A stretch of 64,000 nt of DNA from assembly GCF_900110105.1 (NCBI RefSeq), contig NZ_FOCL01000011.1, positions 1 to 64,000 on the forward strand, read 5' to 3'. Position 1 is the first letter of the stretch. Each line of letters opens with the position of its first letter. Origin of the DNA: Mucilaginibacter gossypiicola (GTDB lineage: Bacteria > Bacteroidota > Bacteroidia > Sphingobacteriales > Sphingobacteriaceae). Under the pieces are notes generated by a model, which saw only the letters and a list, made by a program, of their open reading frames with translations, had not been told where the DNA came from and did not search any database. This document shows, one piece after another, positions 26,962 to 35,464 of this stretch. A program made the position numbers and the translations under genes.

Positions 26962-27098
26962 TAGTTTCATGGTACGAATATTGTGTGCTACCTGTGCTGT
27001 TCTTTATACTTTTTTCATATAGTCGTAACAAAATCAAATAATTAATGTCAACTTCATACTAATGCGCGTAATTTGCGTTATTGTTTGCAAGAAACAGA

Positions 27099-28007
27099 AT
27101 GAGCCGGTCAAAAAAATTAAATATACTTTTACCTATTGTATCCCTGCTTTTCATGGGAGCCTTTGCCAAGCACAGGCTTTTTGACAGACAGGATATCACA
27201 GGTACCTTAAGTGATAAGGAGATGGATGAAACGTCGGGCATTGCGGCATCATCCATTAGTCCGGACACCTACTATGTACATAACGACAGCGGAGATACCA
27301 GCCGTTTCTTTGCTATAACTGCCGGTGGCAAGCTTAAATCAACCATCTACTTTAAAGGCGACAGCACTCATAAACTGGGCGTTCAGGATTGCGAAGATAT
27401 TGACGTAGGCCCCGGCCCGCAAAAAGGTAAAAGTTATGTTTACCTTGGCGATATAGGCGACAATGCTCAAAACAGGCCCTATATTACAGTTTATCGCATG
27501 GCCGAAAAAAAATCGTGGGCCGCAGGCGATGCCACGAATGTAAATACCGAAGCCGTAAGGGCAGATTTTAAATATCCCGATGGCCCTAAAGATGCCGAAA
27601 CGATGATGATTGACCCAATTGCCCAACAATTAATCATTGTGAGCAAAAGAGGCGATACGGTTGCTGTTTACACTACCCCATTAAAATACAAAGCCAATAC
27701 AACAACGGTATTGACCAAACGCTGCAAACTATACTTTGAAGGCTTTAAACCTTTTAAATGGATCACTGCCGGTGACATTTCAAAAGATGGGCAACAGATC
27801 CTGTTGAAAAGTTATGATAAGGTTTACTATTGGCGCCGCCAGCATAATGAACCGATATGGGAAACCATGATACGCAAACCACAGGAGCTTAATTATAAAG
27901 TTGAGAAGCAGGGAGAAGCCATAGGCTTTCAACCCGATGGCAAAGGCTACTACACCACCAGCGAAGGTGTTTTTTCGCCGATATATCACTATGATGTGCC
28001 GAACTGA
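27099..28007 (+). CDS. Secreted beta-propeller-like protein of unknown function
   Basis: 302 residues from the ATG at 27099 (the upstream frame from a TTG at 27081 adds only six residues). N-terminal hydrophobic segment IL LPIVSLLFMGAFAKHRLF, then strands that look like propeller blades: DETSGIAASSISPDTYYVHNDSGD, QDCEDIDVGPGPQKGKSYVY, DGPKDAETMMIDPIAQQLII, EGFKPFKWITAGDISKDGQQ, QGEAIGFQPDGKGYYTTSEG. The pairs GIA and DAETM with acidic metal-binding positions recall the esterase-like/phytase propeller group, but the match is weak. No neighbour suggests a pathway. Confidence 0.65.
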   Translation: MSRSKKLNILLPIVSLLFMGAFAKHRLFDRQDITGTLSDKEMDETSGIAASSISPDTYYVHNDSGDTSRFFAITAGGKLKSTIYFKGDSTHKLGVQDCEDIDVGPGPQKGKSYVYLGDIGDNAQNRPYITVYRMAEKKSWAAGDATNVNTEAVRADFKYPDGPKDAETMMIDPIAQQLIIVSKRGDTVAVYTTPLKYKANTTTVLTKRCKLYFEGFKPFKWITAGDISKDGQQILLKSYDKVYYWRRQHNEPIWETMIRKPQELNYKVEKQGEAIGFQPDGKGYYTTSEGVFSPIYHYDVPN

Positions 28008-28028
28008 TTTTCTTAAATTGCTGTATAT

Positions 28029-28064
28029 AAAAAGGACTTTATAGAATAAACAAAGGCCTTTTTT
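28029..28064 (+). terminator. Terminator of the propeller-like gene
   Basis: AAAAAGG at 28029-28035 pairs with CCTTTTT at 28057-28063, followed by TT and G. A weak stem but with a good T run, 22 bases after the stop. Confidence 0.5.
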
Positions 28065-28080
28065 GTAAACAATCAACATC

Positions 28081-28215
28081 CCATCAGGGTCTCTTAACGT
28101 CCCATCAGGGTCTCTCGCAGAGGACCCTAATGTATACGCCGTACAAATTCACCGTTCTCAACGCCCAGAAAACGTGGTGAACCTCAGGGTTCTCTCCGAG
28201 AGACCCTGAGGGGAC
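28081..28215. repeat. Nested inverted repeat with CAGGGTCTCT units
   Basis: A tandem unit CATCAGGGTCTCT occurs at 28081 and 28102. The main arms GTCCCATCAGGGTCTCTCGC (from 28098) and the complement of GAGAGACCCTGAGGGGAC (to 28214) pair over most of 30 bases, with inner TTCACC/GGTGAA. Total about 120 bases. A different family from the neighbouring REP-like element. Confidence 0.65.
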
Positions 28216-28233
28216 ATGACATAAACAAAAAAC

Positions 28234-28313
28234 GTCATTGCGAGGTACGAAGCAATCCCAAACTATACAGGGCGGACCTGTTAATCGGGGATTGCTTCGT
28301 ACCTCGCAATGAC
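28234..28313. repeat. REP-like palindrome, copy 2
   Basis: 80 bases, outer ends GTCATTGCGAGGTACGAAGC and GCTTCGTACCTCGCAATGAC: here the inner arms are exact complements, giving a near-perfect hairpin around AATCCCAAACTATACAGGGCGG. Outer sequence shared with 26313, 60553. Confidence 0.85.
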
Positions 28314-28346
28314 GCGTGTTTTTATGTCGTTCTGCCCAAAATTAAC

Positions 28347-30566
28347 TTACATAGCCCGGATTAGCTTTACGCCATGCGGTGGTATTTTGAAAGTATATTT
28401 ATGATTAACTGCTATCAGGTATTTTTGTTCCCAAACATCACGGGCTTTGGCAAAGCCTTTTAACAGTTTGTCATTGGCATCAAGATTAACGGTTTGATAC
28501 TTATCAGATGTGTTGAAGAAACCTATTGCTTTTTCCCCTTTGTTAAGTTCCTTTACCCAAACCTGCTGCTCATCTGTTTTAGAAGCCTGCCTTGCGCCTT
28601 TGCCTAAAGCATCCTGGTCAATAGCCAATACTTCATCATTGGTTAGCAAGCTAAGCGTAAACCTGTCTAAATGCCCCATGTCACAACCAATTAGTAACGG
28701 TGCAGACAATAGGCTCCATAAGCTGATATGAGTATATTGCTCATCATAAGTTAAACGGCTGTTATGCAGGCTTGGCCCCCAGCCTACTTTACCAACAACC
28801 AGCATATCTGGGTCATTAAAATGCCCCGGACCAGCATATGGCGAAGCAGGGTCCTGGCTAAAACCGATATCGCTCATACTTCTCCAGGTATCCTGAATAT
28901 CGCCTGTAGTACGCCAGCTGTTCCCGCCGGTTTCGGCTCCCCATTTCCAAACATCGCCCCAGCCATACTGGCAAAAGCTAAACATAATATCACGGTTCAC
29001 TTTGTTTAAGGATGAACGCATTAGCTCATAAGGTTTCTTAAGCGCAGGTAGGTCGGGATGTGGCGGGGTAACTTCTGAATATGAGCACCAGTCGTATTTT
29101 AGATAGTCAAATCCCCAGTCGGCATAAGTTTTGGCATCCTGGTCCTCGTGTTGCCAGCTGCCCAAAAAGCCACCGCAGGTACGCGGGCCGGGCGATGAAT
29201 ATATACCGGTATGTAAACCAAGGCTATGCACATAATCGGTTAAGCCTTTCATATCCGGAAATTTGCTATTTGCTACAATTGCGCCATCAGCTGCACGGTT
29301 TTCTGCTTCCCAGCCGTCATCGATGTTGATATAGTTCCAGCCATAAGCGCTCAATTTATCCGACATTTCTTTGGCCGAAATTTTTACTTTTTCATCGTTT
29401 ACGCTCAATCCCCAGGCATTCCAGCTATTCCAGCCAAGGGCTGGCGTAAGGCCAATTTTATCGCCAATGCTTATGGTAAGCGTTTTGGTTTTGCTGCCTA
29501 AACTATTGGTAACAGTAAGGGTTACCGGATAGTCGCCTTTTTGGCTTACAGAGCCGGTGATAATGCCTGTTTTAGCATCAAGCGCTAAACCGGCAGGCAA
29601 TCCATCTGCTTTATAAATGAGCGGCTTTTTGCCGGTAGCCGGGATCAGATACAGAAACGGATTTCCTGGTCTGGCACCATAAACATCGGCACCATTAATT
29701 TTTGGTTTGGCCGATGGATAAGGCGTAAGGATATATGGTGTAGTTTCTGTCCTAACAATTTCCTTACCCGATTTTTGATCGGTGAAAGTATAGGCAATGG
29801 TATAAGATTTTTTTGCTAACCGGGCTATCACGAACGAATAGGTGAATGGTTTGCCGGCAGTAAAATTTGCGGGGTTTGTTTTTTCGTAGATGACCGCGCC
29901 TGTTTCAGGATCGGTAACCTTAAAGGCTAAAGTACCCTGGTACTGGTATTTATTGGTAGTGATCAGTTTAATTGATTTTGCCAAACTATTATTTTCCTGG
30001 AAACTGTAATCACCATCGGTGTTTACGGTAACATGATCCATTACATCGGCCATGCCAAGGCTAAAATTATCACCATAAATACCACCGTCACCACCGGTAT
30101 CGTAAATACGGATGGCAAGCACATTTTCTTTATCCCACAAAATTGCCGGATCTGAAGCTGAAATATTATAAGTTCGCGGCCCATAATTTCCGTCTTTAAT
30201 AGTTCCGCTGCGGCCGCCATATTTGGCGATCAGCTTGCCGTTTAAATATACTTCATCGTTATCATCAACACTGGCCAGGTTTAATCGGAGGCTATCCTTT
30301 AAATATGATTTTTCTTTGAGTGATGAAGGGATCACCACATGGATCCGGTACCAACCGAAGCCGTCGTAATTGGGGTGTCCCTGCGGCTCCCAGGAATGAG
30401 CAACGTCGATATTCTGCCAGTTTTGGTCATTAAAAGTTGGGGAGGCCCATTGGGCAGAATCGCCCACGGCAAATTTCCAGCCTTTTTTAAGCTGGACATC
30501 CTGTGCCGAAGCGCCCAGGTAACTACCGCCCAGTAAAAGCAATACAGTAAAAATCTTTCTTATCAT
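28347..30566 (-). CDS. Multidomain GH27 alpha-galactosidase, secreted
   Basis: 739 residues. Signal peptide (to ASAQDVQ); an N-terminal galactose-binding-like jelly roll (residues 25-180: QDWQNIDVAHSWEPQGHPNY-type segment and DEVYLNGKLIAKYGG); a spacer sandwich to about 285; a putative-Ig (He_PIG) domain at about 295-367 (DGLPAGLALDAKTGIITGSV); then the GH27 barrel from TPALGWNSWNAWG (374). The predicted nucleophile is Asp492 in YLKYDWCSYS and the acid/base Asp556 in RTTGDIQDTW. It removes alpha-linked galactose. It stands alone between repeats, well away from the mannan locus, which has its own short GH27. Confidence 0.92.
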   Translation of the reverse strand: MIRKIFTVLLLLGGSYLGASAQDVQLKKGWKFAVGDSAQWASPTFNDQNWQNIDVAHSWEPQGHPNYDGFGWYRIHVVIPSSLKEKSYLKDSLRLNLASVDDNDEVYLNGKLIAKYGGRSGTIKDGNYGPRTYNISASDPAILWDKENVLAIRIYDTGGDGGIYGDNFSLGMADVMDHVTVNTDGDYSFQENNSLAKSIKLITTNKYQYQGTLAFKVTDPETGAVIYEKTNPANFTAGKPFTYSFVIARLAKKSYTIAYTFTDQKSGKEIVRTETTPYILTPYPSAKPKINGADVYGARPGNPFLYLIPATGKKPLIYKADGLPAGLALDAKTGIITGSVSQKGDYPVTLTVTNSLGSKTKTLTISIGDKIGLTPALGWNSWNAWGLSVNDEKVKISAKEMSDKLSAYGWNYINIDDGWEAENRAADGAIVANSKFPDMKGLTDYVHSLGLHTGIYSSPGPRTCGGFLGSWQHEDQDAKTYADWGFDYLKYDWCSYSEVTPPHPDLPALKKPYELMRSSLNKVNRDIMFSFCQYGWGDVWKWGAETGGNSWRTTGDIQDTWRSMSDIGFSQDPASPYAGPGHFNDPDMLVVGKVGWGPSLHNSRLTYDEQYTHISLWSLLSAPLLIGCDMGHLDRFTLSLLTNDEVLAIDQDALGKGARQASKTDEQQVWVKELNKGEKAIGFFNTSDKYQTVNLDANDKLLKGFAKARDVWEQKYLIAVNHKYTFKIPPHGVKLIRAM

Positions 30567-30861
30567 TTTAGGTTGTTTAAAGTGAAAAGCGAAATCAGGA
30601 TTTCGCCCGGTTAGTATGCAGATTTAAAGGTACAATGATTTTGAATAATTAGAAATGTATTGTTAACATTTATATGCAGACGGTCATAAAATGCCCCTTA
30701 ATACAAGTGAAAGTAAAAAAACTATTCCGGCATTGATCATCAGGCTGTTGCAGTACAGTTTTTGTTTACAAACCAATAACAACACCAACGCTAAATTTAA
30801 TGCACAGTTTACGTTTTGGTTTAATATCGATTATACATTTACTGATAGAAAAACAACCGCT

Positions 30862-31218
30862 ATGAAAAAGACTTTTTTAACCTTAGCCCTTGTAACAGCT
30901 TGTTTTGTGGCCTGCTTTGCTGCCATTGCCGGAATTACCGGAAAATGGGAAGGTAAACTTGAAATGGAAACCGGCGAAGTTTACCCATTGCTTTATAACT
31001 TTCAGATAGACGGCGATAAATTAACCGGCACCGCCAAAACCCCCAAAGGCGATATGCCTATTGAAGACGGTAAAATAACAGGCGATAGCTTTAAATTTAC
31101 CGTAAGTATCGAAGATATCCACATTGCCCACACAGGCAAATTTTACGGTGATTCGGTTGGCGTGGATATTGAAGCCAACGGATCAAAAATACACAGTACT
31201 TTAAAAAGAGCTCAATAG
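30862..31218 (+). CDS. Small secreted beta-rich protein, paralog 1 of 3
   Basis: 118 residues from the ATG at 30862; the longer frame from 30691 lacks a signal and is not likely. A signal segment (FLTLALVTACFVACFAAIAG) precedes the shared core: GKWEGKLEMETGEVYPLLYN, DGDKLTGTAKTPKGDMPIED, GDSFKFTVS, HTGKFYGDSVGV. This is a small lipocalin-like or beta-sandwich module often fused to or near glycosidases in Bacteroidota; I know no function for it. First of three tandem copies. Confidence 0.72.
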   Translation: MKKTFLTLALVTACFVACFAAIAGITGKWEGKLEMETGEVYPLLYNFQIDGDKLTGTAKTPKGDMPIEDGKITGDSFKFTVSIEDIHIAHTGKFYGDSVGVDIEANGSKIHSTLKRAQ

Positions 31219-31223
31219 CCTTG

Positions 31224-31306
31224 AGTTTCCTGATTTAAGGATTACATGATATTTAAATCGCACAAAATATCAGGTAATCATTTCATCCTGTAAATCAAGG
31301 TTCTTA
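31224..31306. repeat. Palindromic repeat after paralog 1
   Basis: Imperfect inverted repeat with CCTGATTTAAGGATTA and, in complement, CCTTGATTTACAGGATG plus shared TGATATTT/AAATATCA. The AATCnnTnnATCCTGTAAATC pattern is a dispersed family in this phylum; a related stretch lies at 60779-60855. Confidence 0.55.
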
Positions 31307-31332
31307 TATTTATAAACCAAAACTCACATTTT

Positions 31333-31698
31333 ATGAAAAAAAAGACTTTTACTACTACCCTATTGGTAAGCTGCTTTATGATTTGCCTTGCCGCTATAGC
31401 TGATTTAAACGGCAAATGGGCAGGTAAACTGACTACAAGTGACGGCCAGGAATACCCTTTACTTTACAACTTTAAAGTTGACGGTGATAAATTAACCGGT
31501 ACAGCTTTAACCCCCGAAGGTGATGTTGACATTAAAGAAGGCAAAACCAATGGCACCGATTTTTCATTTACTGTTGCTACCAGTGGTATCGTGATCCCGC
31601 ATACTGGCAAATTCATGGGCGATTCGATTAGTGTTGAACTGGATATCAATGGCTCAAAAAGCAATTCGGTATTGAAAAGACCGGTTGATAAAAAATAA
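31333..31698 (+). CDS. Small secreted beta-rich protein, paralog 2 of 3
   Basis: 121 residues with a signal segment (TTTLLVSCFMICLAAIADLN) and the same core as paralog 1: GKWAGKLTTSDGQEYPLLYN, VDGDKLTGTALTPEGDVDIK, FSFTVATSGIVIPHTGKFMG, DSISVELDINGSKSNSVL. It is closer to paralog 1 than to paralog 3. Stop followed by a palindrome and a strong terminator hairpin. Confidence 0.75.
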   Translation: MKKKTFTTTLLVSCFMICLAAIADLNGKWAGKLTTSDGQEYPLLYNFKVDGDKLTGTALTPEGDVDIKEGKTNGTDFSFTVATSGIVIPHTGKFMGDSISVELDINGSKSNSVLKRPVDKK

Positions 31699-31724
31699 AG
31701 GATTATAACCCTGAAGCAAAGGGG

Positions 31725-31799
31725 CTGTCAGTCTGAGCCTGTCGAAGACTCGCGCGCAGAGGCCCCACCCACCATGCTTCGACAAGCTCAGCATGACAG
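31725..31799. repeat. Dispersed palindrome (CTGAGC..GTCGAAG type)
   Basis: 75 bases with ends CTGTCAGTCTGAGCCTGTCG and CGACAAGCTCAGCATGACAG. Sequences of this TGTCATGCTGAGCTTGTCGAAG form are widely dispersed in bacterial genomes; only one copy lies in this window. Confidence 0.7.
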
Positions 31800-31801
31800 C
31801 C

Positions 31802-31845
31802 AAAAGGAAAAACCTTACCCTTCGGTAGGTTTTTTCCTTTTTTTA
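31802..31845 (+). terminator. Long terminator hairpin after paralog 2
   Basis: AAAAGGAAAAACCTTACC (31802-31819), loop, then GGTAGGTTTTTTCC with a long T run: near-perfect 17-bp stem. Confidence 0.8.
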
Positions 31846-31920
31846 TTAAACTTAAAGGCAACAAAATTGTATATAGTTTAAAATTACTGCATATAGGCAT
31901 CTGCTTAAACTATATCAACA

Positions 31921-32280
31921 ATGAAAAAAGAGTTCCTGGCGATTAGTGCGTTTGTTATTATTACCGCTTTTAGTTTTATTTCGATGGCCGATATCAACGG
32001 CAAATGGATAGGCTCATTAAAACTTCCGGGGGATGATCATTTTCCCTTAAGTTATACATTTAAGATAGACAGCGGTAAACTTACCGGCACTGCCCATGCC
32101 CCCCAGGGCGATGTAGCCATTACCGACGGCATGATTAACGGCGATAACTTTTCATTCAGTATTCCGGTACCAGGAGGCAGCTCGCCCCATACAGGTAAAG
32201 TTTACCAGGACTCTATCGGTATGAACCTGGTTTACAAAGGCCAGCATATGCATGCTACGTTGAAAAGAGATAAGTCTTAA
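31921..32280 (+). CDS. Small secreted beta-rich protein, paralog 3 of 3
   Basis: 119 residues. A hydrophobic start (FLAISAFVIITAFSFISMAD) and the diverged core: NGKWIGSLKLPGDDHFPLSY, SGKLTGTAHAPQGDVAITDG, GDNFSFSIPVPG, HTGKVYQDSIGMNL. The motif T-G-K-x-x-x-D-S is shared with the other two. The last codons overlap the left arm of a palindromic repeat (32272-32395). Confidence 0.72.
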   Translation: MKKEFLAISAFVIITAFSFISMADINGKWIGSLKLPGDDHFPLSYTFKIDSGKLTGTAHAPQGDVAITDGMINGDNFSFSIPVPGGSSPHTGKVYQDSIGMNLVYKGQHMHATLKRDKS

Positions 32281-32395
32281 GTCAGAAGTCCTAAGTCGGG
32301 AGTCTTTAGTCATGAGTAGTACGGCGATTTTTCAGTTCATGAGTCAGATTATTGTATGACCTAGAACTTTCGACTTAAGACTTTGAACTAAATAT
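32272..32395. repeat. Palindromic repeat with AAGTC units, overlaps paralog 3 stop
   Basis: Left arm TAAGTCTTAAGTCAGAAGT and right arm ACTTTCGACTTAAGACTTT are inverted, and AAGTC/AGTC units recur inside. Total about 120 bases; no T-run terminator. Confidence 0.6.
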
Positions 32396-32429
32396 TGCTT
32401 ATTAAACCCGTAGGGCGTACCTTTGCGCC

Positions 32430-32801
32430 ATGCTGCAACGTATTACAGCCTATTTACTCATCTTTTCGCTGATCACGGTCAATTTCTCGCGCTTTTTCAT
32501 TTTCGCGGGTTTTGAGCTGAACAGGAATTACATTGCCACCAAGCTTTGCGAAAACAGGAACAAACCCTGGCTGCATTGCGACGGTAAATGCTACTTCGCG
32601 AAAAAGATCAAACAGGCAGAGGACAAGCAGGCCAGCGACGAAAGGCAGTCGCAAAAGAGCCTCTTTCAGGAGGTTTATGTCATCAGTTCAACTGATGTAA
32701 AATTCCACTCCAGCCTGTTGCAGGTTATTTCAACCCCTTACACCCCCACCGTACCGGCCGATAGACCGGCTACGATATTTCAGCCTCCGCAGTTAGGATA
32801 A
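32430..32801 (+). CDS. Small Cys-containing membrane protein heading a TonB-receptor cassette
   Basis: 123 residues. A hydrophobic N-terminus (LQRITAYLLIFSLITVNFSR), then KLCENRNKPWLHCDGKCYFAKKIKQ with Cys40, Cys50 and Cys54 (CxxxC), and a basic/acidic helix KKIKQAEDKQASDER. The rest ends with a Pro-rich tail. Its hydrophobic segment and CxxxC pattern recur in Bacteroidota directly before TonB receptors, but I know no assigned function; metal binding is an inference from the cysteines and context. The next gene is 303 bases away across a REP-like repeat. Confidence 0.6.
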   Translation: MLQRITAYLLIFSLITVNFSRFFIFAGFELNRNYIATKLCENRNKPWLHCDGKCYFAKKIKQAEDKQASDERQSQKSLFQEVYVISSTDVKFHSSLLQVISTPYTPTVPADRPATIFQPPQLG

Positions 32802-32870
32802 TCATTTCATTTTTATTGGTTTTTGATTGATGATATTGGATAGTTATGCTTACGATATAATTATAGCCAT

Positions 32871-33047
32871 GTCATTGCGAGCGTAGCGTGGCAATCGCAC
32901 TTATGCAGGGCTCGCTTGCATAGGCTGCCTTCGTTCCCAATCTTTAAATCAACAACTCATTTCCTTGCAAAGGAGACGTCATAATTGCAAACCTGCAGGC
33001 CTGCTTGCAAAGTTCGCGATTGCTTCGTCGTTCCTCCTCGCAATGAC
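32871..33047. repeat. REP-like palindrome, copy 3, with internal insertion
   Basis: 177 bases between GTCATTGCGAGCG and CTCGCAATGAC, the largest of the five copies. The right half GCGATTGCTTCGTCGTTCC matches copies 1 and 5, but the middle holds about 90 extra bases (TTGCAAAGGAGACGTCATAATTGC near 32966). The rest of the gap 32802-33104 holds no gene. Confidence 0.8.
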
Positions 33048-33104
33048 ATGTAGTATGCTTCTACCCATTTTTACACCGGGAGGTAACTCCTGTAATACTA
33101 TATA

Positions 33105-35462
33105 ATGAAACGATATTTAATCCTACTTATAACTTTTATACTTATTAAAACACTGGCTTACAGCCAAACTACTATACAAGGCACGGTTACTGATGCCATT
33201 ACGCATGAGGCCATCGCCGGTGCGTCAATCTGCAATGCAGATGTTCAAAACAGCGCAAAACTGGGCATGACCAATGCCAAAGGCCATTTCAGTATCAATG
33301 CACAAGGCATCACCAGGCTTAAATTTGCCATGGTAGGTTACAGTGCGCTTATTATCGAAGTATCTGCCATAAAAGGCCAAAAGCTTGATATCGCGTTAGA
33401 ACCCTCAATGGTGGATCTGCAACCCGTTGTAGTAACCGCCAGTCGCGAAGGCCAGGCCAGGCAGGACGCCCCTATCGCTATTAGTAAAATTAACTCTACC
33501 CAAATTAAGGATACCAAGGCTACTGCCCTTTACCAGTTACTGAACAAGGTAGCAGGCGTTTACATGGTGAACCTGGGTAACGAGCAACATACCATGGCTA
33601 TCCGTCAGCCTATCACTTATAATGCGCTTTACCTGTATATGGAAGATGGCGTACCTATTCGCCCTACAGGGATCTTTAACCATAACTCACTATATGAGAT
33701 CAACATGTCGGGTGTTAAAGATATAGAAGTTATCAAAGGGCCGGCATCATCACTTTACGGCAGTAACTCAATAGGCGGCGCGGTTAACTTTATTACCCAG
33801 GGGCCACCTACAGGCTATGCAGGCAATGTTTCTGTTCAGGGTGATAATTACCATTACCGCCGGGTAGATGCTGATGGAGGTTTTACACAAGGCAAATTTG
33901 GTTTGTATATTGGCGGTTACGTAGCCCACCAGGCCGATAGCTGGCAGGACTATTCTGATTTTGATAAGTACTCAGCCAATTTCAAAACTACTTATGATTT
34001 CAGTGCTAAAACTAAATTAACAACCTCTGCGGCCTACAATTATCTAAACACGCAAACTCCCGGCAGTTTGGACAGCACCCGTTTTTATAACAGAAGCTAT
34101 GGTGCCAATCAGCGTTTCACTTATCGCAAGGTAAAATCATTTCGCGCCAGCACCCGCCTGGATCATCAGTGGGATGATAAAAACAGCACCTTTGTAACCC
34201 TGTTCTTCCGCGGCAATTCAACCGCGCAATTGCCAAGCTACTATATATCTGATGTACGCGACGCCAACGGCGTTTACCAAAGCAGCAATGGCCAGGTAAA
34301 TGATCAAAAATTTAACAGCTATGGTTTACTCGCTCAGCACCGGGTTGATTTTGACTTTCTACATTCGAGGTTGATAGGTGGTGTTTATATGGACGATAGC
34401 CCGAGCTCATATTATGCCCAATATCTTGACATAACTAAAGATGTGGCAAATAATTATTATACGAGCTTTACCAATACCGGCAGGTATATTGACAACTACA
34501 AGATCAAGTTATTTAATACAGCAGCATACGTTCAGTACGAAATCAAACCTTTAGAGGCTTTGCGCATAGTAGGTGGTTTACGGTACGACAGGGTTCATTA
34601 CAATTTTGATAATGAGATACCAGCCGGCCAAACTAAATACAAACAACAGGAAACCAACAATTTTAACATTGTAGCCCCTAAGTTGGGCATCACCTACAAC
34701 TTTGGTAATAACAAAGGCTTGTATGCCAATTACAGCGTAGGTTTCCAACCGCCAGAGACTGGTGACTTGTATAGCTCGCGCCAGCTTACCCAGCTTAAAC
34801 AGGCCACCTTTGATAACTACGAAGCAGGCGGCTGGTTCTCTGCCTTTAACAAAAAGCTGTATTTTGAGCTGAGCATATTTGATTTGGAAGGCCACAACGA
34901 AATCATTAACCAGTTACTGCCCGATAACACCACACAAAATCAAAACGCCGGCGCAACACGCCATCGCGGTATTGAATACTCGCTTACCGTAGCCCCTGTT
35001 AAAGAGCTTACCTTCAGGTTCAGCGGCACCAATGCAAGGCATACCTATGTTGAATACAGCGAAGTAACCACCAATTACACCACCGGCACCAACACAGTAA
35101 CCAACTATGATGGTAAACGCATGAACAATGCCCCGGCCTGGATTGCCAACTCCGAACTTACTTACAAACCGCAATACCTTCCCGGTTTCAGGATAGCAAC
35201 GGAGTGGCAGCACATCAACCAATACTATACTAACCCTGCTAATACCAAAACTTACTCGGGTTATGATATTTACAACCTACGCTTAGGTTATGATGTAAAA
35301 AGCAGCGTATTGAAAGGTGCAGGCATTTGGTTCAATGTACTTAATTTAACCAACAAGCTTTACGCTACAACGGTTACCAGCAGCCAGTACGGCGATACTT
35401 ATAACGCCGCGCCGCCGCGTACTTATACCTTAGGCATCAGTTATTCATTTTCAAAATATTGA
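33105..35462 (+). CDS. TonB-dependent outer-membrane receptor, metal/siderophore type
   Basis: 785 residues. Signal peptide (to AYSQTTIQG), carboxypeptidase-regulatory-like domain (GTVTDAITHEAIAGASICNA, residues 25-105), plug (MEDGVPIRPTGIFNHNSLYE, IEVIKGPASSLYGSNSIGGA, near 185-230) and a 22-strand-type beta-barrel ending YTLGISYSFSKY, whose last residue is aromatic. The first plug motif IKGPASSLYGSNSIGG is strongly conserved. Its stop overlaps a TTG 3 bases before the PepSY gene, so both are cotranscribed. With the HMBD lipoprotein gene downstream, the substrate is probably a metal or metal chelate. Confidence 0.85.
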   Translation: MKRYLILLITFILIKTLAYSQTTIQGTVTDAITHEAIAGASICNADVQNSAKLGMTNAKGHFSINAQGITRLKFAMVGYSALIIEVSAIKGQKLDIALEPSMVDLQPVVVTASREGQARQDAPIAISKINSTQIKDTKATALYQLLNKVAGVYMVNLGNEQHTMAIRQPITYNALYLYMEDGVPIRPTGIFNHNSLYEINMSGVKDIEVIKGPASSLYGSNSIGGAVNFITQGPPTGYAGNVSVQGDNYHYRRVDADGGFTQGKFGLYIGGYVAHQADSWQDYSDFDKYSANFKTTYDFSAKTKLTTSAAYNYLNTQTPGSLDSTRFYNRSYGANQRFTYRKVKSFRASTRLDHQWDDKNSTFVTLFFRGNSTAQLPSYYISDVRDANGVYQSSNGQVNDQKFNSYGLLAQHRVDFDFLHSRLIGGVYMDDSPSSYYAQYLDITKDVANNYYTSFTNTGRYIDNYKIKLFNTAAYVQYEIKPLEALRIVGGLRYDRVHYNFDNEIPAGQTKYKQQETNNFNIVAPKLGITYNFGNNKGLYANYSVGFQPPETGDLYSSRQLTQLKQATFDNYEAGGWFSAFNKKLYFELSIFDLEGHNEIINQLLPDNTTQNQNAGATRHRGIEYSLTVAPVKELTFRFSGTNARHTYVEYSEVTTNYTTGTNTVTNYDGKRMNNAPAWIANSELTYKPQYLPGFRIATEWQHINQYYTNPANTKTYSGYDIYNLRLGYDVKSSVLKGAGIWFNVLNLTNKLYATTVTSSQYGDTYNAAPPRTYTLGISYSFSKY

Positions 35463-35464
35463 TC

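Noticed and set aside
30691..30861. N-terminal extension of paralog 1
   Set aside because: The ATG at 30862 starts a signal peptide as in the two other paralogs; the upstream 57 codons are unlike them.
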